A stretch of 64,000 nucleotides of DNA from Pseudomonadota bacterium (GTDB lineage: Bacteria; Desulfobacterota; Desulfobacteria; Desulfobacterales; RPRI01). The position numbers and the translations under genes are program-made. The notes beneath the pieces are model-generated. The model was not told the origin of the DNA and did no database searches. It was given only the letters and a program-made list of their open reading frames with translations. This document shows, piece after piece, positions 15,705-24,799 of this stretch. Location: positions 1 through 64,000 of the forward strand of contig JAHITX010000093.1 in the NCBI GenBank assembly GCA_018817425.1. The letters run 5' to 3'. Each line of letters begins with the position of its first letter. Within the stretch, counting starts at the first letter, position 1.

Positions 15705-16404
15705 GTAAATATCCTATCCTTTCGGGTTCAGGTAATTTCTCAATAGCATAGCGTAACATGGTGCGCGGCATTTTATTATAGTATTTATCCAAAAATCTTT
15801 CTTCGCTGTCTTTATTTCGTTTGCCGACTTCACGCAACATCCATCCTACGGCCTTGTGAATCAAATCTTCCCGGTCATTTAATAATATTTCTGCAATTGC
15901 CAAAGTATCGAAGAAGTCATTTCTTTTGATGAAATGAAAAGTGGATATAATGCTGATTCTTCGTTCCCAGAGATCCTTGGAACGCACGAGTCTGTAAATA
16001 GGCTTTCTTTCTCTAATGAATAAATGAGCGCCTACAATATGCTCTGCCGTAGAGTCAACAAGATCCCAGCTGTTTATGAATTTTGTGTGATTCAGGTAAG
16101 AATGATATATTAACACTTTTTCAGAACTATTATTTTCGGAAGAATATTTTGCGACCAGTATCAATAATGCAAGCAGTCTGGCTTCATGGAAAGGAGATTT
16201 TAAAATATCGAGGGTATCATCCAAAGATATATCCCGGTATTCTCTTACGCATTTTCTTATAGCCGGAACACGAATCCCCAAAAACTTGTCTCCTTCCCCA
16301 TATTCTCCCTTGCCGGTTTTAAAAAATCGTTGCGAATGAGCTGCGATATCGCTATTGCTCAGCTCCTCTAACCTGCCCATAATTTGCTTAGTATGATTGA
16401 TCAT
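15691..16404 (-). CDS. AlkD-type DNA alkylation repair protein
   Basis: 237 aa, the usual length for AlkD glycosylases built of HEAT-like helical repeats that remove bulky alkylated purines without base flipping. Family landmarks: FLGIRVPAIRK near 42, SWDLVDSTAEHIVG near 114 (conserved Trp and Asp), RRISIISTFHFIKR and a VGWMLREVGKR segment. It overlaps the phosphatase gene downstream and, by 4 bp, the HAD relic upstream. Confidence 0.85.
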   Translation of the reverse strand: MINHTKQIMGRLEELSNSDIAAHSQRFFKTGKGEYGEGDKFLGIRVPAIRKCVREYRDISLDDTLDILKSPFHEARLLALLILVAKYSSENNSSEKVLIYHSYLNHTKFINSWDLVDSTAEHIVGAHLFIRERKPIYRLVRSKDLWERRISIISTFHFIKRNDFFDTLAIAEILLNDREDLIHKAVGWMLREVGKRNKDSEERFLDKYYNKMPRTMLRYAIEKLPEPERIGYLHGTR

Positions 16405-16547
16405 AACGGCTTATTGCATGGCTCCTTTTTCAGCAATGTTTCCACGGCATCGGCGCTGCCATTCGAGAATGCGAATATTCTGAACCCGGATTTCTTTGCG
16501 CGGGTCAATCCTTCTTCTACATCATCAAACGCGAGAGTGATCGCCAT
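16401..16547 (-). pseudogene. HAD hydrolase (haloacid-dehalogenase type) fragment
   Basis: About 48 codons from the ATG at 16547 with GAGAAG upstream. The text AFDDVEEGLTRAKKSGFRIFAFSNGSADAVETLL matches the middle of type II haloacid dehalogenases around the SNGS motif, but the N-terminal nucleophile DxD region and everything after are missing. It overlaps the alkD-like start by 4 bp, so it may still be translated and couple expression. Confidence 0.55.
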
Positions 16548-16706
16548 ATGCTTCTCATTTATAAAAACCCGAAAAAACTTGTTTAAATTATACAAAAAAA
16601 TCAATTGGTTGTCAACCGGTTTTTCCTGGTTGAACCGAATAAGACTTAAGGGAAGGGTTGTGGTTGTGTTTTTTTTAAAATTTTTATAGCACGTTTTGTG
16701 AGACCA

Positions 16707-17558
16707 TCATCTGATAAAGCCTTGGTAAATGGCATTTCCAAGTTTTACAAACTCTTCTATTGTCAGGGTTTCCGCGCGTCTTATAGGATCTATTCCTACA
16801 CTGTTTAATGCTGATTCTGCGGTTTGTGCATTAATTTTAAGTTCACTTGACGAAAGTGAATTTTTAAGGGTTTTGCGTCTTTTCCCGAAGGCAGCTTTGA
16901 TAACATTAAAAAAGAATTGTTCGTCATCTACCAAAAATTCCGGATGTTCCCTGAATCTGATCTCAAGCATCTGGGAGTCTATTTTTGGCTTTGGGAAAAA
17001 AAGAGAGGCTTTTATATCAGCGATTACAGATGAATCCGCACAATATTTCAGCATAACCGAAATTCTTCCGTAATCTTTATTGCCGGGTTTCCCGCAGATT
17101 CTTCCGGCAAGTTCTTTCTGGAACATCAATATGGCACGACTTATACTGCTTCGTTCTTTTATAAGTTTTATAAGTATTTGGGAAGAGATATTGTATGGGA
17201 GATTTCCTATTACAATAATTTTCTTATCATGTCTTGCTGCAAGTCCATGTATATCAAGTTTAAGTATATTTTCATTTAATATTTCAACATTATCAACAGA
17301 TTTTGATAGAAGTTCATTTTCTAAGAGCGGGATCAGGCCATTGTCTTTTTCAACTGAATATACCTTTGCAGCAGAGGCTGCCAGAGGCAACGTGAGAGCT
17401 CCGAGACCAGCTCCTATTTCAAGAATGATATCTTCGGGTAATATTTTTGAGCGTAGAACTATCATTTCTGCTGTTGATGGATCGGAAAGAAAATTTTGCC
17501 CGAATTGTTTTTTGGGAGAAAGGTTCCATGCAGAAAGTAATGATCTTGGAGAAGTCAT
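16707..17558 (-). CDS. rsmA: 16S rRNA dimethyladenosine transferase
   Basis: 283 aa. Dimethylates the two adjacent adenines in the 3'-terminal helix of 16S rRNA during late 30S assembly. Visible: KKQFGQNFLSD (16-26), SAM motif EIGAGLGAL (47-55), acidic motif VEKD (69-72) and catalytic NLPY (119-122). The C-terminal RNA-binding domain is complete (FGKRRKTLKNSL). Its ATG overlaps the stop of the DUF2062 gene by 4 bp. Confidence 0.95.
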   Translation of the reverse strand: MTSPRSLLSAWNLSPKKQFGQNFLSDPSTAEMIVLRSKILPEDIILEIGAGLGALTLPLAASAAKVYSVEKDNGLIPLLENELLSKSVDNVEILNENILKLDIHGLAARHDKKIIVIGNLPYNISSQILIKLIKERSSISRAILMFQKELAGRICGKPGNKDYGRISVMLKYCADSSVIADIKASLFFPKPKIDSQMLEIRFREHPEFLVDDEQFFFNVIKAAFGKRRKTLKNSLSSSELKINAQTAESALNSVGIDPIRRAETLTIEEFVKLGNAIYQGFIR

Positions 17559-18013
17559 GAAATGTTTTCTTTCAGTTTTTTAGCGGAGTGCACTTTTTTT
17601 GTTATATGGCTGGTAATAAAATATGCTGCTATAGCAGGCGGTATTCCTATCAGCACTCCTCCGGTCATGAGGGCAATAGTTGCATCAGACCCTAATTCCA
17701 GCAGTTCGGTAAATGTTGTATATTTTATGTCAAAAGGAAAAGATGTTCCATAAATAATCTGTCCGGTCTTATAGCTTGTAAAATAAAAAAAAGGCATTGT
17801 AAGAGGATTCCCTAACCAGACTCCAAGCGCTGCGGCTGCCTTGCTTGCGCGCATTATATATGCAAGCATTATCGCAAGAGCGGTATGAAACGGAAAAGTC
17901 GGAGTAATGCCGATAAATACCCCGATAGACATTCCCATAGCAATATAGTGCGGATCACCATCGAGATTTTTTATTTTTTCAACAAACTCGGAAATTTTTT
18001 TCTTAATTGTCAT
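17555..18013 (-). CDS. DUF2062 membrane protein
   Basis: 152 aa with three or four hydrophobic segments and the family features GMSIGVFIGITPTFPFHT (about 27-44) and WLGNPLTMPFFY (about 67-78). Function is unknown; the family often neighbours rRNA methyltransferase or glycosyltransferase genes. It overlaps rsmA by 4 bp and so is translationally coupled to it. Confidence 0.8.
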   Translation of the reverse strand: MTIKKKISEFVEKIKNLDGDPHYIAMGMSIGVFIGITPTFPFHTALAIMLAYIMRASKAAAALGVWLGNPLTMPFFYFTSYKTGQIIYGTSFPFDIKYTTFTELLELGSDATIALMTGGVLIGIPPAIAAYFITSHITKKVHSAKKLKENIS

Positions 18014-18396
18014 CTATATTTATGCAAAGCGTACATTGAAAACCTTTTTGTTATATCTTTTCTAAAGAAGGCTTATATCAAACCTGCATCATTTACAATA
18101 ATATTTGTTGTGTTTTCTGAAATCCTCATTGAGAGATTAGAAGGTTATTTATAGTTAGAAATATCTATTATAGGTTGATTAAGTATTGACAAAATTAATC
18201 TGTATATGAAATAGGGCAAAAGGTTACGAAATATAACATATGACATCAATGTCATAATATTGAAATAATTGAAATTTATTGTGTCAGAAAATATTGTTCT
18301 GGAAGGCGAGTTATATAAGAAAAAACGGGAAATCAGAAAACCAGAGATCAAAATATACAAGGTATATGCGATTGCTTAGGTAAAAGGAGAAGAGGA
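18014..18396. other. Divergent promoter region between DUF2062 and the TonB receptor
   Basis: A+T-rich. A TTGACA hexamer is at 18186-18191, but its -10 partner is not convincing. An 18-bp palindrome at 18239-18256 is listed separately. I looked for a cobalamin riboswitch and found no B12-box-like sequence. Confidence 0.5.
18239..18256 (+). promoter_or_regulatory. 18-bp palindromic operator candidate
   Basis: TATGACAT-CA-ATGTCATA, perfect 8-bp arms, 140 bp upstream of the TonB receptor start. It has the size of a dimeric repressor site and is the obvious candidate for metal- or cofactor-dependent control of the uptake operon. It does not resemble a Fur box. Confidence 0.5.
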
Positions 18397-20379
18397 ATGG
18401 TTAAGGGGTTAATAAGAGTTGTTGTTTTTATGGTAATTGGAATATGTTTTTGTTTTCCATATAAAGCATTTTCAGAATCAATTGGTGATCAAACGGCGGC
18501 ATATTCTTTAGGTGAAGTTATTGTTTCGGGTAAAACTGTTGGGGTGGAATCAATTGGTACAGTTCGGGAAATTACCGCTAAAGATATAGAAATGCAGAAT
18601 GCGCGTACATTAGATCAGGCTTTAAGGTTGCTGCCTGGTGTGAGCATACGTACCGGAAACGATGGAATACCGCGTGTTGATTTAAGAGGATTTCGGTCAA
18701 GGCATGTGTTGCTGCTGTTGAATGGAATACCTTTCAATTCCGCATTTGACGGTCAGTTTGATCCGGCTATAATTCCTGTGGAAAACATAGCTAAAATCAA
18801 GGTTTCCTATGGTAACAGTTCGGTGCTATACGGACAGGGCGCGCTGGGTGGTGTTATAAACATCATTACAAAAAAAGGCACCGAAGGCGTTCAGGGTAAT
18901 ATTAAGCTTGAAACAGGCGAGCGTGAAAATCATATAGCAAGATTTGCAATATCGGGTGCAAAAGATAAATTCAATGGTTTCATCAGTGGTAGCGCACAGA
19001 ACAGCGAAGGTTTCAGGTTGTCGGATGATTTTGATGATACTATTTATGAAAATGGAGAGCTTAGAGAAAACAGCGATAGAAAGCAAAACAGTCTTTTTGC
19101 CAACCTTGGTTATGCCCCGAATGACAATTTAAAAATCGGGCTGGTTGCCAATACGACTAAAGGTGAATTTGGGAAACCGCCTGGTACCATAGCATCGGAC
19201 GACTTTACCTCTAACCCGAAATATGAAAGAATCGAAGATTATGAGGGCTTTTCCGGGCAACTTTCCATGAGTTACAATTCACAAGGGCCTTTTGGGGTTC
19301 GCGGATGGATGTTTTTCAACCGTATGGATGAGGATGAAAACCGGTATGATGATAATCTATATGATACCATAACCAGCAAGAATACTTATTTTATAAGCAA
19401 TCTTACTAAAACATACGGCGGCACTGTTCAAACTGTTGCCGATTTGAAAAAGATCGGTCTTATTACATTGGCTTTAAGTACAGAAAAACAATCTTTTGAT
19501 TCAAATGGAATTGTTCGGGATAACAAAAACAATATCCAAGAATTAGACGAAGACTATAACATAAATATCCATTCAACTGCTCTTGAATATGAAGTGTCTC
19601 CGTTTGATAAGCTCGGCTTGGTGTTTGGTTACAGCCATCACTGGTTTAATAAAGATTCCGGCGGCACTGATGATAAAAACAGTTATTTGGCGGGCATCCA
19701 TTATGATGTGTTTGAAAATACCCGCATCAAAGGGTCATATGCGCGCAAAATCAGGTTTCCTTCCATTCGTCAGCTTTATGAGGAAGATACCGGTAATCCG
19801 GATTTAGAGCCTGAACGATCAAATAATTATGAGTTGGGAATAGAACGGAATATTTTTGAACGCACCTCGGTTTCGCTAACAGGGTTTTATATAGATGTTA
19901 AAAATTATATTGAAAAAGTTGATGCAACGGATATTTTTGAAAACAATGAAAAATATTGTTTTCAGGGAATCGAATTTGTTGCTGAAACCCGCTATATTAA
20001 TAATCTGATGCTAAGAGCCGGTTATACGTATATGGATACTGAAGACAAATCCGACAATACCGGCAAAGACGAATTGCAATACAGGCCTGAACATAAGCTG
20101 ACGTTTGAAAGTCAATATACTTTTCCCTGCGGTCTTTCAGCCTATACATCTGTCATGCATTACGCCAATCAGTATTTTTACAGTAAAAACACGCCGTATC
20201 GGCAGCGGAAGCTAAATGATATTACACTGGTTAATTTAAAATTTGACCAGTCTTTCTTAAATAACCGCCTTAAAGCATATATTGGTGTGGAAAACGTTAC
20301 AGACTTAGATTATGAGGAAGCTTATAGCCTCCCGCAAAAAGGCCGGACTTTTTATGGAGGAATAGAATATAGCTTCTAA
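18397..20379 (+). CDS. TonB-dependent outer-membrane receptor
   Basis: 660 aa, first gene of an import operon. Signal peptide from 1 to about 26 (GICFCFPYKAFS). The plug follows with a TonB-box-like SLGEVIVSG and RTLDQALRLLPGV, LRGFRSRHVLLLLNGIPF, VSYGNSSVLYGQGALGGVINIITKK. The barrel ends in the expected aromatic C-terminus (GGIEYSF). AAAGGAG lies before the ATG. Siderophore, corrinoid and metal-chelate receptors share this layout; the cargo cannot be told from sequence. Confidence 0.92.
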   Translation: MVKGLIRVVVFMVIGICFCFPYKAFSESIGDQTAAYSLGEVIVSGKTVGVESIGTVREITAKDIEMQNARTLDQALRLLPGVSIRTGNDGIPRVDLRGFRSRHVLLLLNGIPFNSAFDGQFDPAIIPVENIAKIKVSYGNSSVLYGQGALGGVINIITKKGTEGVQGNIKLETGERENHIARFAISGAKDKFNGFISGSAQNSEGFRLSDDFDDTIYENGELRENSDRKQNSLFANLGYAPNDNLKIGLVANTTKGEFGKPPGTIASDDFTSNPKYERIEDYEGFSGQLSMSYNSQGPFGVRGWMFFNRMDEDENRYDDNLYDTITSKNTYFISNLTKTYGGTVQTVADLKKIGLITLALSTEKQSFDSNGIVRDNKNNIQELDEDYNINIHSTALEYEVSPFDKLGLVFGYSHHWFNKDSGGTDDKNSYLAGIHYDVFENTRIKGSYARKIRFPSIRQLYEEDTGNPDLEPERSNNYELGIERNIFERTSVSLTGFYIDVKNYIEKVDATDIFENNEKYCFQGIEFVAETRYINNLMLRAGYTYMDTEDKSDNTGKDELQYRPEHKLTFESQYTFPCGLSAYTSVMHYANQYFYSKNTPYRQRKLNDITLVNLKFDQSFLNNRLKAYIGVENVTDLDYEEAYSLPQKGRTFYGGIEYSF

Positions 20380-21382
20380 AAAAAATATAGCATCGGCGTT
20401 ACTGTTTATTGCTTTGCCGGTTATATGCATCTGTTTATCACTATGCATCGGAAGGTATCCTTTACCTTTATCTGATGTGTTGAAAATATTGTTGAGCAGA
20501 TTTGAGTCTTTTCATATTTCGGTAACGGATATTCAATATGGTGTGGTTTGGGATATCCGTTTGCCGAGAGCTGTTTTGGGGGCGTTGGTGGGGGGCTCTC
20601 TTGCTGTAAGCGGCGCGGCTTTCCAGGGGCTTTTCAAAAATCCTCTGGTTAGCTCCGGTATTTTGGGAGTCAGCGCCGGTGCCGGTTTCGGAGCAACGCT
20701 TGCCATTCTTTTGTTTCATTCGTTAGCAGCCGTCTATCCGTTTGCCCTTGGTTTCGGTATTCTGGCTGTTATGCTAAGCTGTATGATAGGCAGGGTGTAT
20801 CAATCGACTCCCAGTATCATGCTGGTGCTGGGTGGAGTAATTGTGGCATCAGTATTTTCCGCTTTGATTTCTTTTGCCAAGTTTGTTGCAGATCCTTATG
20901 AACAACTTCCCGCTATTGTTTTTTGGCTGATGGGCTCTTTAGCCAATGTGGGTTATAAAGAAATTCAAGTGGCGATTATTCCCATTTTGATAGGGTTTGC
21001 GGGTCTTTATGGTATCAGCTGGCGTATTAATGTGCTTTCGATGGGAGATAAGGAAGCACACTCACTGGGCATAAACGTACGGCTATCAAAGGCAATTGTA
21101 ATTATCTGTGCGAGCCTTGCTACGGCAGGGGCAGTTTCAGTCAGTGGCATTATAGGATGGATCGGATTGGTAATTCCTCATATAGGCCGTATGCTGGTTG
21201 GAAACGATAACCGTATACTGATTCCGGTCAGCTTCTCTTTAGGTGCGTCTTTTTTGATTTTAGTCGATAATTTGGGAAGAATATTGACGGGATCTGAAAT
21301 TCCGCTTGGTATTTTAACCGCTATTATCGGCGGCCCGTTTTTTGTATATCTTTTAAAAAAGACAAAAGGAGGTGGCTGGTGA
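20369..21382 (+). CDS. FecCD/BtuC-family ABC permease
   Basis: Inner-membrane permease of a type II importer, about ten membrane helices, with family motifs IRLPRAVLGALVGGSLAVSGAAFQG, NPLVSSGILGVSAGAG, and SGIIGWIGLVIPHIGR. The first helix (LLFIALPVICICLSLCIG) is intact only if translation starts upstream of the first conventional candidate, a TTG at 20414. The frame is open back to 20366 with no ATG or GTG, and GGAGG at 20356-20360 lies 8 bases before an AUA at 20369, giving a 337-aa protein that overlaps the receptor stop by 11 bp. I use that AUA; the TTG form would be 322 aa. Confidence 0.88.
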   Translation: MASKKNIASALLFIALPVICICLSLCIGRYPLPLSDVLKILLSRFESFHISVTDIQYGVVWDIRLPRAVLGALVGGSLAVSGAAFQGLFKNPLVSSGILGVSAGAGFGATLAILLFHSLAAVYPFALGFGILAVMLSCMIGRVYQSTPSIMLVLGGVIVASVFSALISFAKFVADPYEQLPAIVFWLMGSLANVGYKEIQVAIIPILIGFAGLYGISWRINVLSMGDKEAHSLGINVRLSKAIVIICASLATAGAVSVSGIIGWIGLVIPHIGRMLVGNDNRILIPVSFSLGASFLILVDNLGRILTGSEIPLGILTAIIGGPFFVYLLKKTKGGGW

Positions 21383-22197
21383 TGGTGTCGCCTCTTTTGT
21401 CGGTTGAACAGGTAGGCTTTTCGTATGGCCATCAGCAGATATTAAGTGATATCAGCTTTAGTGTTGATAAAGGAGAAGTTTTTTGTTTGCTTGGTCCTAA
21501 TGGCTGCGGAAAAACAACTCTTCTTGATTGCATTCTTGGATTTCAACGCCTGAAATCAGGCAGTATTATAGTTTCCGGCAAGTCCATCTCGGAGATAACT
21601 CCCGGCAATCTCGCCAGATTAATTTCCTATATTCCTCAAAGCCACGAGAGAACATTTCCTTATACAGTATTGGAAATTGTTATGATGGGCCGGGCTGCTT
21701 ACACCGGTTTGTTTTCTGCACCTAACAGAATGGACAGACGGATTTCCGAATCGGCATTAGATACTGTTGGTATTTCACATTTAAAAACAAGGCCATATAC
21801 ACGTCTTAGCGGCGGGGAAGGCCAATTGGTCATGATTGCAAGAGCGCTGGCCCAAAATGCGCCGCTTGTAATCATGGATGAGCCAACGGCCCATCTTGAT
21901 TTTAAGAATGAACTGACAGTACTTGAAACCATAGCCCGGCTTGTGCAGGATAAAGGGATATCGGTAATAATGGCAACGCATTTTCCCAATCATTCTTTTT
22001 TCTTCGAAAACAATGATATACCTATTAATGTCGCTATGCTAAAAGATACTCGGTTCATTGAAACAGGCCCACCTGCAAAGGTATTGCATGAAGATAAGAT
22101 TGAAACATTATATGGCATACAAGCCGATATTATCAAATATACTAACGGTACTGATAGAGCAAGAAAACAGGTGATACCTATCAGAACGGTCGTATAA
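21379..22197 (+). CDS. ABC importer ATPase (FecE/BtuD type)
   Basis: 272 aa. Walker A GPNGCGKTT (39-47), Q-loop in SYIPQSHER, signature LSGGEGQLVMIARAL, Walker B LVIMDEPTAHLD and switch histidine in MATHFPN. Overlaps the permease stop (GTGATG), with GGAGG upstream. It energises uptake by the permease and the binding protein encoded next. Confidence 0.93.
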   Translation: MMVSPLLSVEQVGFSYGHQQILSDISFSVDKGEVFCLLGPNGCGKTTLLDCILGFQRLKSGSIIVSGKSISEITPGNLARLISYIPQSHERTFPYTVLEIVMMGRAAYTGLFSAPNRMDRRISESALDTVGISHLKTRPYTRLSGGEGQLVMIARALAQNAPLVIMDEPTAHLDFKNELTVLETIARLVQDKGISVIMATHFPNHSFFFENNDIPINVAMLKDTRFIETGPPAKVLHEDKIETLYGIQADIIKYTNGTDRARKQVIPIRTVV

Positions 22198-22242
22198 TAG
22201 TTGTGAAAACAGGATGCGGTAAAATCTTATGAGAAGTAATAT

Positions 22243-23346
22243 ATGAAAAAAAACATGCTCGGATGCTTTATGCTGGTATGGATTATTATAGTACTATTCA
22301 ATCCGCCGGCGCTCGTGCTTTGCCAACCGGTCGGAGAGGACATTTCCGGCAAAGGGCCCACCCTTGTTGATTGTAAGGGTCGTTCGGTTGTACTACCTGC
22401 AAAGGTAGAAAGAATCGCCTGCTTATATGCGTTTACAGGCCATGTTGTAACTATGCTGGGAAGAGGGGCTGATATCGTTGCTGTTTCTAACGGCCTAAAA
22501 CGTGATTCGCTATTGCTTCGCATTTGCCCATCAATTTTAGATGCACATGTTCCAAAGGCACAGGGGGCCATTAATATTGAAGAATTGCTTGTATCAAAGT
22601 CAGATATTCTTTTTGTGCCGGGAGATGTTGCCGGTGACCCATCGGATATGGCAAAGCTTGCCAGATTTAAGATACCATATTTGGTTATAGATTATTCAAA
22701 CATCGCAACACAGCAATATGCCATTGAGTTAATCGGAAAGGCTATTTGGGCCGAGGCGCGTGCTGCCGAGTATATTGACTATTACAAGGATATAATTGAA
22801 CGAGTTTGCAAACTCACGGATAAGATTCCGATGGAAAAACGTATTCGTGTGTATTATGCAGTTAACGAGCCACTGAGAACCACGTTGCTTCATGGGATTG
22901 AAACAGATTGGCTCAAAGTGACAGGGTGTGAAAATGTGGCTCTAAACCGGGGGCAACAACTCATTGAAGGCAAGAACTATACAAGTCTGGAGCAGATCTT
23001 ATTATGGGACCCTGATGTTATTCTTGCCAATGAACCGAGTGCTGTAAAGCTTATTCTTCAAGACGATAAATGGTCCGCTTTAAAAGCTGTGAAAAACAAA
23101 AAAGTATATCAAATGCCTATTGGTATTTCACGCTGGGGGCATCCCGGATCACTGGAGACGCCGCTTGCCATCTTATGGTCGGCAAAAATACTTTACCCGG
23201 AATTGTTTGCCCAAATTGATATGAAGGCCGAAACCAAGGCATTTTATAAGAAATTTTTTAACTATGAACTTTCGGAAGAGATGACAAAAAAAATTCTAAG
23301 CGGCAAAAATGTGAGGAAACCTAAAAGAAGCAAAGCAGGTTTTTAA
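22243..23346 (+). CDS. Periplasmic substrate-binding protein of the importer
   Basis: 367 aa, FecB/BtuF type. An N-terminal hydrophobic signal (MLVWIIIVLFNPPALVLC) ends at a cysteine, but the residue before it is leucine, so a lipoprotein anchor is doubtful. The mature part follows the family: VDCKGRSVVLPAKVERIACL, AQGAINIEELLVSKSDILFVPG, LEQILLWDPDVILAN and WGHPGSLETPLAILW. It would collect the compound released by the TonB receptor in the periplasm. Confidence 0.9.
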   Translation: MKKNMLGCFMLVWIIIVLFNPPALVLCQPVGEDISGKGPTLVDCKGRSVVLPAKVERIACLYAFTGHVVTMLGRGADIVAVSNGLKRDSLLLRICPSILDAHVPKAQGAINIEELLVSKSDILFVPGDVAGDPSDMAKLARFKIPYLVIDYSNIATQQYAIELIGKAIWAEARAAEYIDYYKDIIERVCKLTDKIPMEKRIRVYYAVNEPLRTTLLHGIETDWLKVTGCENVALNRGQQLIEGKNYTSLEQILLWDPDVILANEPSAVKLILQDDKWSALKAVKNKKVYQMPIGISRWGHPGSLETPLAILWSAKILYPELFAQIDMKAETKAFYKKFFNYELSEEMTKKILSGKNVRKPKRSKAGF

Positions 23347-23368
23347 TAATTTCTAAAGGAGTTTCTTA

Positions 23369-24115
23369 ATGAGGATTTTGGTAGCTATTGATGATACGGA
23401 CAATCTGGAGAGCATCGGAACAGGGAAACTGGCTTCGATGTTATCTGAAAGCTTAAATATCAATGGATGGGGAAAAGGAGGTTTTATAACCCGGCATCAG
23501 ATGTTTGTTCATCCGGATATTCCTTATACTTCGCACAACAGTGCCATGTGTTTTGAAGCGGAGATTGACAAAAAATATTTATATGCTTTTGTAGAATTTA
23601 CCGTAGATTTTTTAAAAAAGAAAAGCGCTGAAGGTTCGGATCCTGGTTTTTGCTTTCTGGATATAGATAGCTTTACCGGGGCAAAAGAGCTTATGGCCTT
23701 TGGTTATAGTGGTAAGAAACAAGTAATTAAGAAAGCGGATGCATATGAGCTTGCAAAACGCCTGGATGTTCATCTTTCGGAGCATGGCGGAACCGGTCAA
23801 GGGGTGATAGGAGCGCTTGCCGCAGTTGGCCTGCGTCTGACAGGCAACGACGGTCGTATTAAAGGTCATTTGAAAATTGAATCGGCTAACGGTATTGTCA
23901 CGCCTGATGAGATAAAAAGGCAAACACATGTTGAAGCGGTTCAATCCATTGATGAGGGGTTGCTGATAGAAAATGATAAAATACGTCTCGGCGATAAGGT
24001 AAAAGCCGTCTTGCTTGAAGGAAAATCTACTTTATTGGTTAATAAAATCGATACTGATGAGAAAGCTTCGGCCAAATGGGAGACTTGCGGCAAACAGCAA
24101 TTAAGGGCTTATTGA
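23369..24115 (+). CDS. TiaS-like DDTD-domain protein in the uptake operon
   Basis: 248 aa. The N-terminus VAIDDTDNLESIGTGKLA (5-22) and the internal SEHGGTGQGVIGALAAVGLR resemble the catalytic DDTD and glycine-rich elements of TiaS, the archaeal enzyme that attaches agmatine to tRNA-Ile2. Bacteria normally use TilS for that tRNA, so the substrate here is probably different. It follows the binding-protein gene by 22 bp with AAAGGAG before the ATG, so it is the last gene of the import operon and may process the imported compound or use it. The C-terminal ~60 residues form a probable beta-rich domain (KVKAVLLEGKSTLLV). Confidence 0.7.
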   Translation: MRILVAIDDTDNLESIGTGKLASMLSESLNINGWGKGGFITRHQMFVHPDIPYTSHNSAMCFEAEIDKKYLYAFVEFTVDFLKKKSAEGSDPGFCFLDIDSFTGAKELMAFGYSGKKQVIKKADAYELAKRLDVHLSEHGGTGQGVIGALAAVGLRLTGNDGRIKGHLKIESANGIVTPDEIKRQTHVEAVQSIDEGLLIENDKIRLGDKVKAVLLEGKSTLLVNKIDTDEKASAKWETCGKQQLRAY

Positions 24116-24404
24116 GCAAAAAGATTAATTCTCATAGATTTTCTAAGATTCATATTATTACTGCAAATAATGCCACCTCATTTTTTAAGCCGATTTTCCA
24201 CCCGGAAAATTGATCTGATAAAACAATATAGTAAATATTGCTATAGTCCTACCCATGATGACTGAAAATAATATTTGACGAGAATCTTTGCTATACATTT
24301 ATGAAGCTTGACTTTAGTATTATTATCAATTAGTTTTATATTAATATTTCCTGCAATTATGTCGTTTGTTTTGTATATATTTCATTGTCAAAAAAGGGGG
24401 GGAT

Positions 24405-24770
24405 ATGGCTAAGAAAAGAGTAAAAGCAGTTAGTTTTGATGCAATGGTCAAGTTTTTCATGCTGACTTATGACATTCCATCTAGAAAAGATCTTCAAAAA
24501 ATTTTGACTAAAGTTGAGAATCTGGAGATTCTGATAAAAAATTGTGGGGAAAAAAGCGGCCGTTTGTCTGTGCGCAACGATAACAGGTCAGTAATAACAG
24601 CATATGAAACAGTGCTAAAGGTAATTAAAAGTTATGATCAGGGAGCAAATTTTGAGGAGATTCAGGCAAAAACAGGTTTTGAGGAAAAGAAAATTCGTAA
24701 CCTTATTTTCAGGTTGAATAAGTTAGGAAAAATAAAGCGTAAAGCCAGAGGAATATATATTGCCATTTAG
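24405..24770 (+). CDS. Small winged-helix-like protein
   Basis: 121 aa from the ATG at 24405, which has a run of seven or eight G's just upstream as ribosome site; an earlier in-frame start at 24366 has none. The last ~55 residues (TAYETVLKVIKSY, FEEIQAKTGFEEKKIRNLIF, LGKIKRKARGIYIAI) form a probable winged helix-turn-helix. The N-terminal half is basic with a coiled-coil-like stretch. It is a stand-alone regulator candidate; the preceding ~290 bp is A+T-rich and otherwise empty. Confidence 0.62.
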   Translation: MAKKRVKAVSFDAMVKFFMLTYDIPSRKDLQKILTKVENLEILIKNCGEKSGRLSVRNDNRSVITAYETVLKVIKSYDQGANFEEIQAKTGFEEKKIRNLIFRLNKLGKIKRKARGIYIAI

Positions 24771-24799
24771 TGCCTTACATTTAGTAAACAGAGGTTTAG

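Noticed and set aside
18120-18396. Cobalamin riboswitch before the TonB receptor
   Set aside because: No B12-box or conserved core could be found; the only strong feature is the palindrome.
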